DNA of 12,662 nt. Source: Acidobacteriota bacterium (lineage in GTDB: Bacteria; Acidobacteriota; Terriglobia; Acidoferrales; UBA7541). The translations under genes and the position numbers were made by a program. The notes beneath the pieces are model-generated. The model had not been told where the DNA came from and made no database searches. It was given only the letters and a program-made list of their open reading frames with translations. The stretch covers positions 1 through 12,662 of the forward strand of contig JAFAZL010000439.1 in NCBI GenBank assembly GCA_019239815.1, read 5' to 3'. Below, one piece after another: positions 6,140 through 12,662 of the stretch. Within the stretch, counting starts at the first letter, position 1. The number at the start of each line of letters is the position of its first letter.

Positions 6140-7854
6140 TGCTCGATCTCGAAAAGTACCAGTCGATAGGCGAAGCGCTCAAAGACGCGCTCAATCAGTT
6201 TGCCGACGAGACGTGCCTGATCGAAGCCGATCGCGAGCGCGAAAAAGAGCGACTCACGTATCGCGAATTTCAGCAGCGCGGGAATGCGGTTGCACGCGCG
6301 CTGCAGGATATGGGATTTCGCCCCGACGATCGCGCCGCGATCATCATGACGAATCAGTCGAAGTGGCTGATCTCGGCGTACGCAATTTTCTTTTGCGGCG
6401 GCGTGCTCGTACCGCTCGATTACAAGCTGACCCCCGAGGAGCAGTGGCAGTTGCTGGCGCACTCCGGTGCGATTGTGCTGATCACCGAATATCCGGTGTG
6501 GCGGCAGTTGGCAGCGGCGGCCGGACGAAGCAGCGCATCCGACATGCAGTTGGTGTACGTCACAGAAGCGCCGTCGAACACGGATCTCAGCGGCGCATTA
6601 AGTTGGGAAGAGACGCAAACGAAAACGCAGGCGCCGGTGTTCGTGCCGCGGAAGCGCAGCGATCTCGCGACCATCGTCTATTCGTCGGGCACCGGCGGGC
6701 GGCCGAAGGGCTGCATGATGACGCACGACAATTATTTGGAACAGTGCGTCGCGCTCACGTCTTTGTATCCGTTCGCACCGGGATATCGCTACCTCAGTAT
6801 TCTGCCGACGAATCATGCGATCGACTTCATGGTGGGATTTTTTGGGCCGTTTATCTGCGGCGCGGCGGTCGTACACCTGCGAACGCTGCGGCCGGAATTT
6901 GTGCGCGAGGCCTTTCCGAAATACAAGATTACCTACGTCAGCCTCGTGCCACTGGTGCTGAAGAATTTGCAAAAGGGACTGCAGGCGCGTTTCGATGCGC
7001 TGACTCCCGGCAAGCGGCGAGTGTTCGACGCGCTCGTCGGCGTGAACAAAGCGCTCACGAAAGGGCGTCCGCGATTGGGTTTGAGCCGCACGCTGCTGAA
7101 GCAGGTGCACGCCGCATTTGGTGGCGAACTGCGCGCCATCATTGTTGGCGGGGCATTCACCGAACCGCAGACACTGCAGTTTTTCTACGATCTGGGAATC
7201 CCGGTCGCGAATGGCTACGGACTCACCGAAGCGGGAACGGCGATCACCGTGAACGATTTGCATCCGTTCCGTGCGGACACGGTCGGCAAGCCACTGCCGG
7301 GGATGAGCGTGCGCATCATCGAACCCGACAAGGATGGGATCGGCGAGGTGCAGGTGCAGAGCCGCACGGTCATGTCGGGGTATTTGAAAGAACCGGAGCT
7401 GACCGCGGAAACGATCGTGGATGGATGGCTGCGCACGGGCGATCTCGGTCGCTTCGATCGCAACGGGCACCTGCAACTCTTCGGGCGCAAGAAAAATATG
7501 ATCGTCACCGAAGAGGGAAAGAATATTTATCCTGAAGATATCGAAGCGGTCTTCGAGCCGCTGCCGGTGAAGGAATTCTGCGTTTTTGCAGCGAATTATA
7601 TCTGGCCGCAGCGTTCGATGGTGGGGGAGCAGTTGTTGCTCGTCATTCATCTCGAAAACGGACAGGTGTTCGACGACGAATTGAAAAAAGCGATTTCGTT
7701 TTTGAATGGGCGCTTGCTGAATTACAAACGCGTTCACGGCATCGTCATTTTTGAAGAGGATTTTCCGCGGACGGCTTCGATGAAGATCAAAAGAAATGTA
7801 CTGGCGGAGAGCCTCTCGAAACTGGACCGCGCTTTCGCCGTGAAGTCGCTGTGA
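6139..7854 (+). CDS. AMP-forming acyl-activating ligase, probable acyl-ACP or acyl-CoA synthetase
   Basis: This 571-residue ANL-superfamily enzyme has the P-loop [11 protein letters not shown] at 181-191, NGYGLTEAG at 358-366, DGWLRTGD at 428-435, FGRKKNM at 448-454, and a C-terminal lid with [11 protein letters not shown] at 542-552 holding the probable catalytic Lys549. The lid motif normally reads GK, whereas here it is MK. The domain is full length, and the region [17 protein letters not shown] resembles long-chain acyl-CoA synthetases. It overlaps the carrier protein by one base, so I infer that it activates a fatty or other hydrophobic acid and loads it on that carrier. Transfer to CoA cannot be excluded. 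It differs clearly from the ligase at the left end of the window and is not a recent duplicate of it. Confidence 0.88.
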   Translation: MLDLEKYQSIGEALKDALNQFADETCLIEADREREKERLTYREFQQRGNAVARALQDMGFRPDDRAAIIMTNQSKWLISAYAIFFCGGVLVPLDYKLTPEEQWQLLAHSGAIVLITEYPVWRQLAAAAGRSSASDMQLVYVTEAPSNTDLSGALSWEETQTKTQAPVFVPRKRSDLATIVYSSGTGGRPKGCMMTHDNYLEQCVALTSLYPFAPGYRYLSILPTNHAIDFMVGFFGPFICGAAVVHLRTLRPEFVREAFPKYKITYVSLVPLVLKNLQKGLQARFDALTPGKRRVFDALVGVNKALTKGRPRLGLSRTLLKQVHAAFGGELRAIIVGGAFTEPQTLQFFYDLGIPVANGYGLTEAGTAITVNDLHPFRADTVGKPLPGMSVRIIEPDKDGIGEVQVQSRTVMSGYLKEPELTAETIVDGWLRTGDLGRFDRNGHLQLFGRKKNMIVTEEGKNIYPEDIEAVFEPLPVKEFCVFAANYIWPQRSMVGEQLLLVIHLENGQVFDDELKKAISFLNGRLLNYKRVHGIVIFEEDFPRTASMKIKRNVLAESLSKLDRAFAVKSL

Positions 7855-7894
7855 TGTTTTGAGGTGTGTGAATCGGGAGACAGACAGCGTCTCG

Positions 7895-8794
7895 ATGGAA
7901 CGCTTCTTAGCAATCGTAAATCCTGCCGCGGGTGGTGGCCGGTCCGCGAACCTTGTGGGACCTGCACTCTCGCGGCTGCGCGATGGCGGGCTGCATATTG
8001 ATGTGATCGCTTCGACGGCGCCGGGCCACGCGGCGCAGCTCGCGAAAGAAGCCTTCGATCAAGGATATCGCCAATTCATCGCGGTAGGCGGCGATGGCAC
8101 CGCGCATGAAATTTTGAACGGGGCATTCGCGGCGGGTGCGGCGCAGCGGCGAATTTCGCTCGGTTTTTTGCCACTCGGGACAGGCAATTCGTTTTTGCGC
8201 GATTTCACAAAAGATGGAGCTGAGGCTTCGTTGAAGGCAATCCTCGAAGGCCGAAAACGCCCTATCGACATCGTGAAGCTAACGCACAGTACTGGCGAAA
8301 TTTATTCATTCAACCTACTGAGCATTGGCTTTACGGCGGACGTTGGCGCGCTAACGAATCGGCGATTCAAGCCTCTCGGTCACTTTGGCTATCTGCTCGG
8401 CGTATTTGTTCGCGTGGCGCAATTGAACCGACGAGCGTTCGCGTTGCGTTGCGACGACGACAAGGATTGGGATGAACGCCGCAGCTTGTTTCTCACGTTC
8501 AACAACAGCAAGTTTACCGGCGGCACGATGATGATCGCGCCGAACGCTGATCCTACCGACGGCTTCATCGAGTTCGTGCGCTGGGGACCGATCGGACGTC
8601 TCGGGTTGTTGCGAATGCTGCCGAAACTCTACGATGGCACCCATGTCCATCATCCACTTGCTTCTCGGCGCGCGGTGCGTCACGTGGATTTCAATATCCC
8701 CACTCCCGTCGACGTGATGATTGATGGGGAGATCGTTTCATTGACGTGCAAGTCGCTCGATATCTTACCGTCCGCGCTGGACATGTACATATGA
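7895..8794 (+). CDS. Diacylglycerol kinase-type lipid kinase
   Basis: This 299-residue protein belongs to the DAGK catalytic family (DgkB/YegS/ceramide-kinase-like). It opens with FLAIVNPAAGGGRS (4-17), has the nucleotide-binding GGDGT at 65-69, PLGTGNSF at 93-100, MMIAPNADPTDG near 212-223 and DGE at 277-279 near the C-terminus. It would phosphorylate a lipid alcohol with ATP at the membrane surface. Diacylglycerol is the default substrate, but long-chain bases, ceramides or undecaprenol cannot be separated by sequence alone. The ATG at 7895 is preferred over the in-frame TTG at 7859 because family members start at the first beta strand. A GGGAG at 7875-7879 is rather distant (15 bases). Forty bases separate it from the ligase, and its stop overlaps the next start (ATGA). 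Confidence 0.88.
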   Translation: MERFLAIVNPAAGGGRSANLVGPALSRLRDGGLHIDVIASTAPGHAAQLAKEAFDQGYRQFIAVGGDGTAHEILNGAFAAGAAQRRISLGFLPLGTGNSFLRDFTKDGAEASLKAILEGRKRPIDIVKLTHSTGEIYSFNLLSIGFTADVGALTNRRFKPLGHFGYLLGVFVRVAQLNRRAFALRCDDDKDWDERRSLFLTFNNSKFTGGTMMIAPNADPTDGFIEFVRWGPIGRLGLLRMLPKLYDGTHVHHPLASRRAVRHVDFNIPTPVDVMIDGEIVSLTCKSLDILPSALDMYI

Positions 8795-9537
8795 AGAGCG
8801 CATGGCTCAAGGTGCGCAGCTTTTTGCTGTGGACCCTTACGTATCTGCATTTTTTCGTGTCTGCCCCGGTATTGGTTTTTCTCGCCATATTTCTCGACCC
8901 GAAGAAACATGACTGGCTGCAGCGTGCCTTTTGCCGCCGGATTGTTCTTCTTGCCGGTGCGAAGGTGCGGGCGGTTCGCGCACCAGGCTTCGATCCGAAC
9001 CGCACGTGCTTCTTTATGGTGAATCACGTCAACTTGTTCGATCCGTTTTTTCTGTACTGCGCGATTCCGCAACACGTTCGCGGCTGGGAACTTGAATCGC
9101 ATTTCAAAATCCCGGCGTACGGCTGGCTTATGAAGCGATTCGGCAACGTGCCCGTGCCCGATGTTCGCCGTCCCTCGGATTTGAAACGCATGTGGCGGAT
9201 GACCCAGGCGGCGATCGATAGCGGCACGAGCTTGATCATTTTTCCGGAAGCGATGCGCACGCGCGACGGACATCTCAATCCGTTTCAGGATGGCGGCTTC
9301 CGCGTCGCGCAGCAACTCGGCATTCCCATCGTTCCGGTGAGCCTGGTTGGCTCCTTCCAACATCACCGCACGGGCCATTGGATGCTATGGCCGCAGACGG
9401 TGACGATAGTGATTCACGAGACCATCGAGACCAAAGGCCTGACGAAAGAAGACGTGCCCGCTCTACGCGATCGCGTCCACGCAATCGTCGCAGCCCCCGT
9501 GGAAGCGCGACTCAAAGAATCTGCTTGCGCGCGTTAA
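8791..9537 (+). CDS. PlsC-type 1-acyl-glycerol-3-phosphate acyltransferase family protein
   Basis: This 248-residue membrane-associated acyltransferase has a hydrophobic segment at about 11-35. The catalytic HX4D motif is His79-Asp84 (NHVNLFDP). The third block reads FPEAMRTR at 151-158 where most relatives have FPEGTRS, and VPVSL follows at 181-185. It would move an acyl chain from acyl-ACP or acyl-CoA to a lysophospholipid or a similar acceptor. The start at 8791 overlaps the lipid kinase stop (ATGA); an in-frame GTG at 8746 would lie deep within that gene and is rejected. The kinase-acyltransferase order suggests that the phosphorylated lipid made by one is acylated by the other. The gene ends five bases from the convergent phosphatidyltransferase. 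Confidence 0.88.
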   Translation: MKSAWLKVRSFLLWTLTYLHFFVSAPVLVFLAIFLDPKKHDWLQRAFCRRIVLLAGAKVRAVRAPGFDPNRTCFFMVNHVNLFDPFFLYCAIPQHVRGWELESHFKIPAYGWLMKRFGNVPVPDVRRPSDLKRMWRMTQAAIDSGTSLIIFPEAMRTRDGHLNPFQDGGFRVAQQLGIPIVPVSLVGSFQHHRTGHWMLWPQTVTIVIHETIETKGLTKEDVPALRDRVHAIVAAPVEARLKESACAR

Positions 9538-9542
9538 ATCAA

Positions 9543-10160
9543 TTACAGGCTGAGGCGGATGCCCGGGAGTACGCGGCCGGCGCGGGTTTCTTGCCAGGTG
9601 TAGACGATGCGGTGGATCACGGTTATCGTGGAGACGACTGCGATGACCCAGAGTACGGCGGCCATGCGATTGAAGACGCCGCCGATGATGAGAAGGACGA
9701 GGCGCTCGGGGCGCTCCATGAATCCGACTTTGCAGAGGGGGATCAGTGATTCAGCGCGGGCGCGCGCGTAACTGACCATTACGGAGCCAGCGGTGGCGAC
9801 CGCGGCGAGCACGACGTACGGCGTTCGGCCGGTCACCGAGTAATAGACGAGCAGGCCCATGTAGAGCGCCATGTCGGCGTAGCGATCGAGCGTGGAGTCG
9901 TAAAAGGCGCCGAAGGCAGTCACGCGATTTTGGCGGCGTGCCACCTGGCCATCGAGCATGTCGAGAAAGCCGGCGAAGAAAATGATCAGAGCGCCGGTGA
10001 AGAAATGGCCGATGGCAAACATTCCTGCTGCCACAAAATTGACCACAAGTCCGAGGAAGGTGAGGAAATTAGGGTTCACGCCCGTCGCGGCCAGCGCGCC
10101 GACAATTTTGTCGAGCAGCCATTTGCTTCCTGTGCCGATGCCGCCTGTAAGCGTAGCCAT
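9543..10160 (-). CDS. CDP-alcohol phosphatidyltransferase, phosphatidylinositol-phosphate synthase-like
   Basis: This 205-residue polytopic membrane protein carries the full CDP-alcohol phosphatidyltransferase signature. Asp67, Asp70-Gly71, Ala74-Arg75, Gly84, Asp88 and Asp92 fit D-x2-DG-x2-AR-x8-G-x3-D-x3-D. It would replace CMP of a CDP-lipid with an alcohol head group. The segments SYARARAE (130-137) and ERPER (149-153) closely resemble those of mycobacterial PgsA1, the phosphatidylinositol-phosphate synthase. Inositol phosphate is therefore a more likely acceptor than glycerol phosphate; this rests on my memory of that sequence. ATG at 10160 is preferred; a GTG at 10175 would add five residues. 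It is the only - strand gene and converges on the acyltransferase. No terminator hairpin is visible in the 5-base gap, so transcripts may overlap. Confidence 0.85.
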   Translation of the reverse strand: MATLTGGIGTGSKWLLDKIVGALAATGVNPNFLTFLGLVVNFVAAGMFAIGHFFTGALIIFFAGFLDMLDGQVARRQNRVTAFGAFYDSTLDRYADMALYMGLLVYYSVTGRTPYVVLAAVATAGSVMVSYARARAESLIPLCKVGFMERPERLVLLIIGGVFNRMAAVLWVIAVVSTITVIHRIVYTWQETRAGRVLPGIRLSL

Positions 10161-10387
10161 GCGCAGTTCACACACCGGCGCAATACGTCCGGAACTAACT
10201 CAATCGATTGCGCTTTCGGTGTTTTGGAATCGTACACCAGTGGCACAGGTGGCCGCAAACGGGCCACATTGGATCGGCGGACCGCATGCAAGTTTTCAAT
10301 TTCAGCTATCGGAGCTTTGTAGTTGACCGCTACAATAGCGGCATCTTAGAGTCCCAGAAGTCGAAGTCCTCGAGCCAAGAAAAATTT
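10161..10387. promoter_or_regulatory. Divergent intergenic region with three short dyads
   Basis: These 227 bases separate the - strand phosphatidyltransferase from the + strand dehydrogenase genes, so promoters for both must lie here or nearby. I see no small gene with support. Three perfect dyads stand out: the palindrome CAATCGATTG at 10201-10210, GTGGCC/GGCCAC at 10249-10254 and 10262-10267, and CCGCTA/TAGCGG at 10327-10332 and 10336-10341. A TTGACC at 10323-10328 could be a -35 element for the + strand genes, but no good -10 lies 16-18 bases further on. Any operator role is inference. Confidence 0.4.
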
Positions 10388-11053
10388 ATGATGAACGATC
10401 TAAATCGTCGCGATTTTCTATTGTGTTCGTGTAGTAGCTTGACCGCAATCTGGGTATCCTCGCACTGGCCTTCGCTCTGCTCCGCTGCTACGCACGCCCG
10501 CCACGCTGTACAAGCTCCCGAAACGGCCAAGCTCAGTTTTTTCACTCCGGCCCAAGCTGTCGAGATCGACGCGATTACCGCACGGATCATTCCCACGACG
10601 GATACGCCGGGAGCACACGAGGCCGGTGTCGTGTATTTCATCGATCGGGCGCTGACAACGTTTGCCGTGGAGCAGCAGAACGATTACCGCGAAGGCCTTC
10701 CCGAATTGCAGGCGCGCGCACACGAAATGTTTCCGACAATCGAAAAATTCTCAAGCGCGACTGCTGAGCAACAGGACGAAATTTTGCATTCATTCGACGA
10801 AGCGGACGCGAAGCCATCGCGCAGGCCGTACCGCCCGCGCAACGGTGCGAACAACTTCTTTGAGACGGTGCGCACGCACACGATCGTAGCCTTCCTTCTC
10901 GATCCGGATGCAGGCGGCGACGCGAAAGGCGTCGGCTGGACTGTTATCGGACGAGAACGCGAGCACATGTTTCATTCGCCGTTCGGCTACTACGACAAAG
11001 ATTACGCGGGCTGGCGGCCGATTAGCCCGGCGTCGGGCAAGGGGCAGTCATGA
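10388..11053 (+). CDS. Gluconate 2-dehydrogenase subunit 3 family protein with Tat signal
   Basis: This 221-residue protein has a twin-arginine signal: Arg7-Arg8 in LNRRDFLL followed by a hydrophobic stretch to about residue 30. The mature part begins the subunit-3 domain with FFTPAQAVEIDAITARIIP and PGAHEAGVVYFID (about 51-86). It continues to GYYDKDYAGWRP near the C-terminus. Such small subunits partner FAD-containing GMC dehydrogenases. They carry the export signal, so the folded catalytic subunit crosses the membrane by Tat hitch-hiking, as described for the gamma subunit of FAD glucose dehydrogenase. ATG at 10388 (or 10391, also in frame) is chosen because the Tat motif follows at once; the open frame extends upstream to 10208 but would bury the signal. 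Its TGA overlaps the GMC start (ATGA). Confidence 0.88.
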   Translation: MMNDLNRRDFLLCSCSSLTAIWVSSHWPSLCSAATHARHAVQAPETAKLSFFTPAQAVEIDAITARIIPTTDTPGAHEAGVVYFIDRALTTFAVEQQNDYREGLPELQARAHEMFPTIEKFSSATAEQQDEILHSFDEADAKPSRRPYRPRNGANNFFETVRTHTIVAFLLDPDAGGDAKGVGWTVIGREREHMFHSPFGYYDKDYAGWRPISPASGKGQS

Positions 11054-12662
11054 TGCTCGACATGCCGAAGTACAAGACGTCGGATGAAGTCGATTTTGTC
11101 GTTATCGGCTCGGGCGCAGCCGGCGGCATCATGGCGAAGGAGCTGTCGCAGAACGGATTTCGCGTCGTTGTGCTGGAGCAAGGTCCGTACCTGACGGAAG
11201 CGGATTTCTCGCACAATGAGATCAAGATTCTGAATCAGGATTTTTTGACGAATCATCCGAAGACGCAGCCGAATACATTTCGCAAAAATCCAGGCGATGT
11301 AGCGAAGCCACAGCGAACGGTGGTGTACGGGCGCTTAGTCGGCGGCACAAGCGTTCACTTCACGGCGAATTTTTGGCGACTGCACGAAATCGACTTCGTA
11401 GAGCGTAGCAAAATCGGCCCGATTTCCGGAACGGGATTTTCCGACTGGCCGATCACGTATGCCGATCTGGAGCCGTACTACACGAAGGTCGATTGGGAAG
11501 TCGGCGTGTCGGGTCTGGCCGGAGCGAGCCCATTCGATCCGCCGCGATCGAAGCCGTATCCGATGCCGCCACTGCCGACGAAAGGGTCGGGCGTGCTATT
11601 GGAAAAGGCTGGGCGGAAGCTGGGATGGAATCCTTTCCCGGCGCCGATGGCGATTTTGTCTCAGCCGCGCGCGGGGCGCAGCGCTTGCGTGAATTGCGGA
11701 TTCTGCCTTGGATTTGGCTGCGAAGTCGGCGCGAAATCGAGTTCGCTGGCGGCGATGATTCGCGTCGCCGAAAAAACGGGGCGGTGCGAGATTCGGCCGA
11801 ATTCGTACGTGCACAAGATTGAGGTCGATGCGAGCGGGCGCGCCACTGGCGCGGTCTACTTCGATGCCGAGCGCAACGTGCATCTGCAAAAGGCGAAGGC
11901 GGTCGTCGTTTCGGCGAACGGAGCGGAGACCCCGAGGCTGCTGCTGCTTTCGGCGAACAAGCAATTTCCGAACGGACTGGCAAATTCGAGCGGATTGGTC
12001 GGCAAGTATTTGATGCTCAATTCCGGCGCGATTTCGGTCGGCGTTTTTGATGAGCCGCTGAACGACTACAAGGGATTTGCGGTCAGCCGGATCATTCACG
12101 ATTTTTACGAGTTGGATGCGCAGAAGGTGGGCTTCTACGGCGGTGGCGGAATCGATGCGCGTTTTGATCTCACGCCGATTGGATTTGCCACCGGCGCGCT
12201 GCCTCCTGGGACGCCGCGATGGGGCAAAGGCTTCAAGGACGCGATCGCCCACAATTTCACGCGAACGATGGAAGTCATGTCGCACGGCACATCGCTGCCG
12301 CTAGAGACGAACAGTTTTTCGCTCGATGCCAACGTGAAGGACGATTGGGGTCTGCCGGCGTTGTGCATGACATACAAGGACCATCCCGACGATTTGAAAC
12401 TGGCGAACTGGTTGAATGCGCGCGGGCTCGAGTTGCTCGATGCGGCGGGTGCAAAACAGAAATGGTCGTTCCCGATCGAGGAGCAATCGTTCGCGGTGCA
12501 TCTGCTTGGGACTTGCCGGATGGGAAATGATTCGAAGTCTTCGGTTATCAATGCGGACCATCGGACGCACGATGTAAAAAACCTCTTCCTTTGCGACGGG
12601 AGTAGCCTCGTGACCTCGGGCCGTGGGCAGCCGACGATGACGATCGAGGCGCTGGCATTCCG
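11050..12662 (+). CDS. GMC-family FAD dehydrogenase, catalytic subunit (3' end cut by window)
   Basis: The frame is open from the ATG at 11050 to the window end, giving 537 codons; roughly the last 15-30 residues are probably missing. The Rossmann motif GSGAAG is at 20-25, with Glu43 in VLEQG ending strand 2 to hold the FAD ribose. A cluster Cys213-X2-Cys216-X2-Cys219-X4-Cys224 may bind an iron-sulfur centre, as in the large subunits of FAD fructose and glucose dehydrogenases. The C-terminal active site shows His484 in HLLGTCRMG, and GRGQPTMTIEALAF places Gln527 where many relatives have Asn or His. It has no signal peptide, fitting export with the preceding Tat subunit. AAGGGG at 11039-11044 is a fair Shine-Dalgarno. 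The substrate is probably a sugar, sugar acid or other alcohol. A cytochrome c subunit often follows but lies outside the window. Confidence 0.9.
   Translation, partial: MMLDMPKYKTSDEVDFVVIGSGAAGGIMAKELSQNGFRVVVLEQGPYLTEADFSHNEIKILNQDFLTNHPKTQPNTFRKNPGDVAKPQRTVVYGRLVGGTSVHFTANFWRLHEIDFVERSKIGPISGTGFSDWPITYADLEPYYTKVDWEVGVSGLAGASPFDPPRSKPYPMPPLPTKGSGVLLEKAGRKLGWNPFPAPMAILSQPRAGRSACVNCGFCLGFGCEVGAKSSSLAAMIRVAEKTGRCEIRPNSYVHKIEVDASGRATGAVYFDAERNVHLQKAKAVVVSANGAETPRLLLLSANKQFPNGLANSSGLVGKYLMLNSGAISVGVFDEPLNDYKGFAVSRIIHDFYELDAQKVGFYGGGGIDARFDLTPIGFATGALPPGTPRWGKGFKDAIAHNFTRTMEVMSHGTSLPLETNSFSLDANVKDDWGLPALCMTYKDHPDDLKLANWLNARGLELLDAAGAKQKWSFPIEEQSFAVHLLGTCRMGNDSKSSVINADHRTHDVKNLFLCDGSSLVTSGRGQPTMTIEALAF

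Noticed and set aside
6213..7535. A 440-codon + strand frame inside the ligase
   Set aside because: It is an out-of-frame reading of the ligase, dominated by Arg and Ala with no motif.
6598..7737. A 379-codon open frame on the - strand opposite the carrier-linked ligase
   Set aside because: The + strand frame carries complete ANL motifs, while this one shows no recognisable domain and an Arg/His/Gln-rich composition typical of antisense shadows in GC-rich genes.
8746..8790. GTG at 8746 as the acyltransferase start
   Set aside because: The ATG at 8791 gives a four-base overlap with the lipid kinase and a normal family N-terminus.
9378..9749. A + strand frame of 123 codons spanning the convergent gene ends
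   Set aside because: It straddles the 3' ends of two well-supported genes and has an Arg- then Asp/Glu-rich composition, as expected from antisense reading of a membrane protein gene.
10208..10387. N-terminal extension of the subunit-3 gene to 10208
   Set aside because: It would place about 60 residues before the twin-arginine motif, which must be near the N-terminus, and would cover the divergent regulatory region.
1..12662. CRISPR array, tRNA, rRNA, insertion sequence or prophage
   Set aside because: I saw no regular direct repeats, cloverleaf-like segments, transposase motifs or terminal repeats on either strand.

Overview
The window is GC-rich, gene-dense bacterial DNA. No rRNA, tRNA, insertion sequence, CRISPR array or phage gene is visible. 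It carries thirteen supportable coding regions: twelve on the + strand and one on the - strand. No marker gene fixes the taxon. The GMC oxidoreductase / Tat-exported gluconate-dehydrogenase-subunit-3 pair, the lipid genes and the chains of overlapping start and stop codons would fit a soil-type Acidobacteriota or Verrucomicrobiota. That assignment is a low-confidence inference.

Left part (1-3252): the 3' end of an unrecognised gene is followed by a translationally coupled pair, a long-chain acyl-CoA synthetase-type ligase and an enoyl-CoA hydratase. Then come a 49-residue putative membrane microprotein and a metal-dependent VOC (glyoxalase-fold) protein whose start lies inside the microprotein's end.

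Middle (3253-5840): a 133-base leader with two inverted repeats and a near-perfect Shine-Dalgarno precedes three overlapping genes. These are an HtrA-like protein that has lost its catalytic serine and oxyanion-hole residues, an intact HtrA-like serine protease with PDZ domain, and a NarL/LuxR-type regulator whose receiver has lost most phosphorylation residues. Neither protease has a signal peptide, so the module looks cytoplasmic. It is the best candidate here for an undescribed system.

Lipid block (5897-10160): an acyl carrier protein, an acyl-activating ligase, a diacylglycerol-kinase-type lipid kinase and a PlsC-type acyltransferase run on the + strand. They meet head-to-head (5 bases apart) a - strand CDP-alcohol phosphatidyltransferase that resembles phosphatidylinositol-phosphate synthases. 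Together they could activate an acyl chain, load it on a carrier, phosphorylate a lipid alcohol, acylate it and add a head group. The substrates are unknown.

Right part (10161-12662): a divergent intergenic region with three short perfect dyads precedes a Tat-signal-bearing gluconate 2-dehydrogenase subunit 3 family protein. It overlaps a GMC-family FAD dehydrogenase that runs off the window end. The GMC protein has a four-cysteine cluster suggestive of an iron-sulfur centre. The pair is probably an exported sugar or alcohol dehydrogenase.
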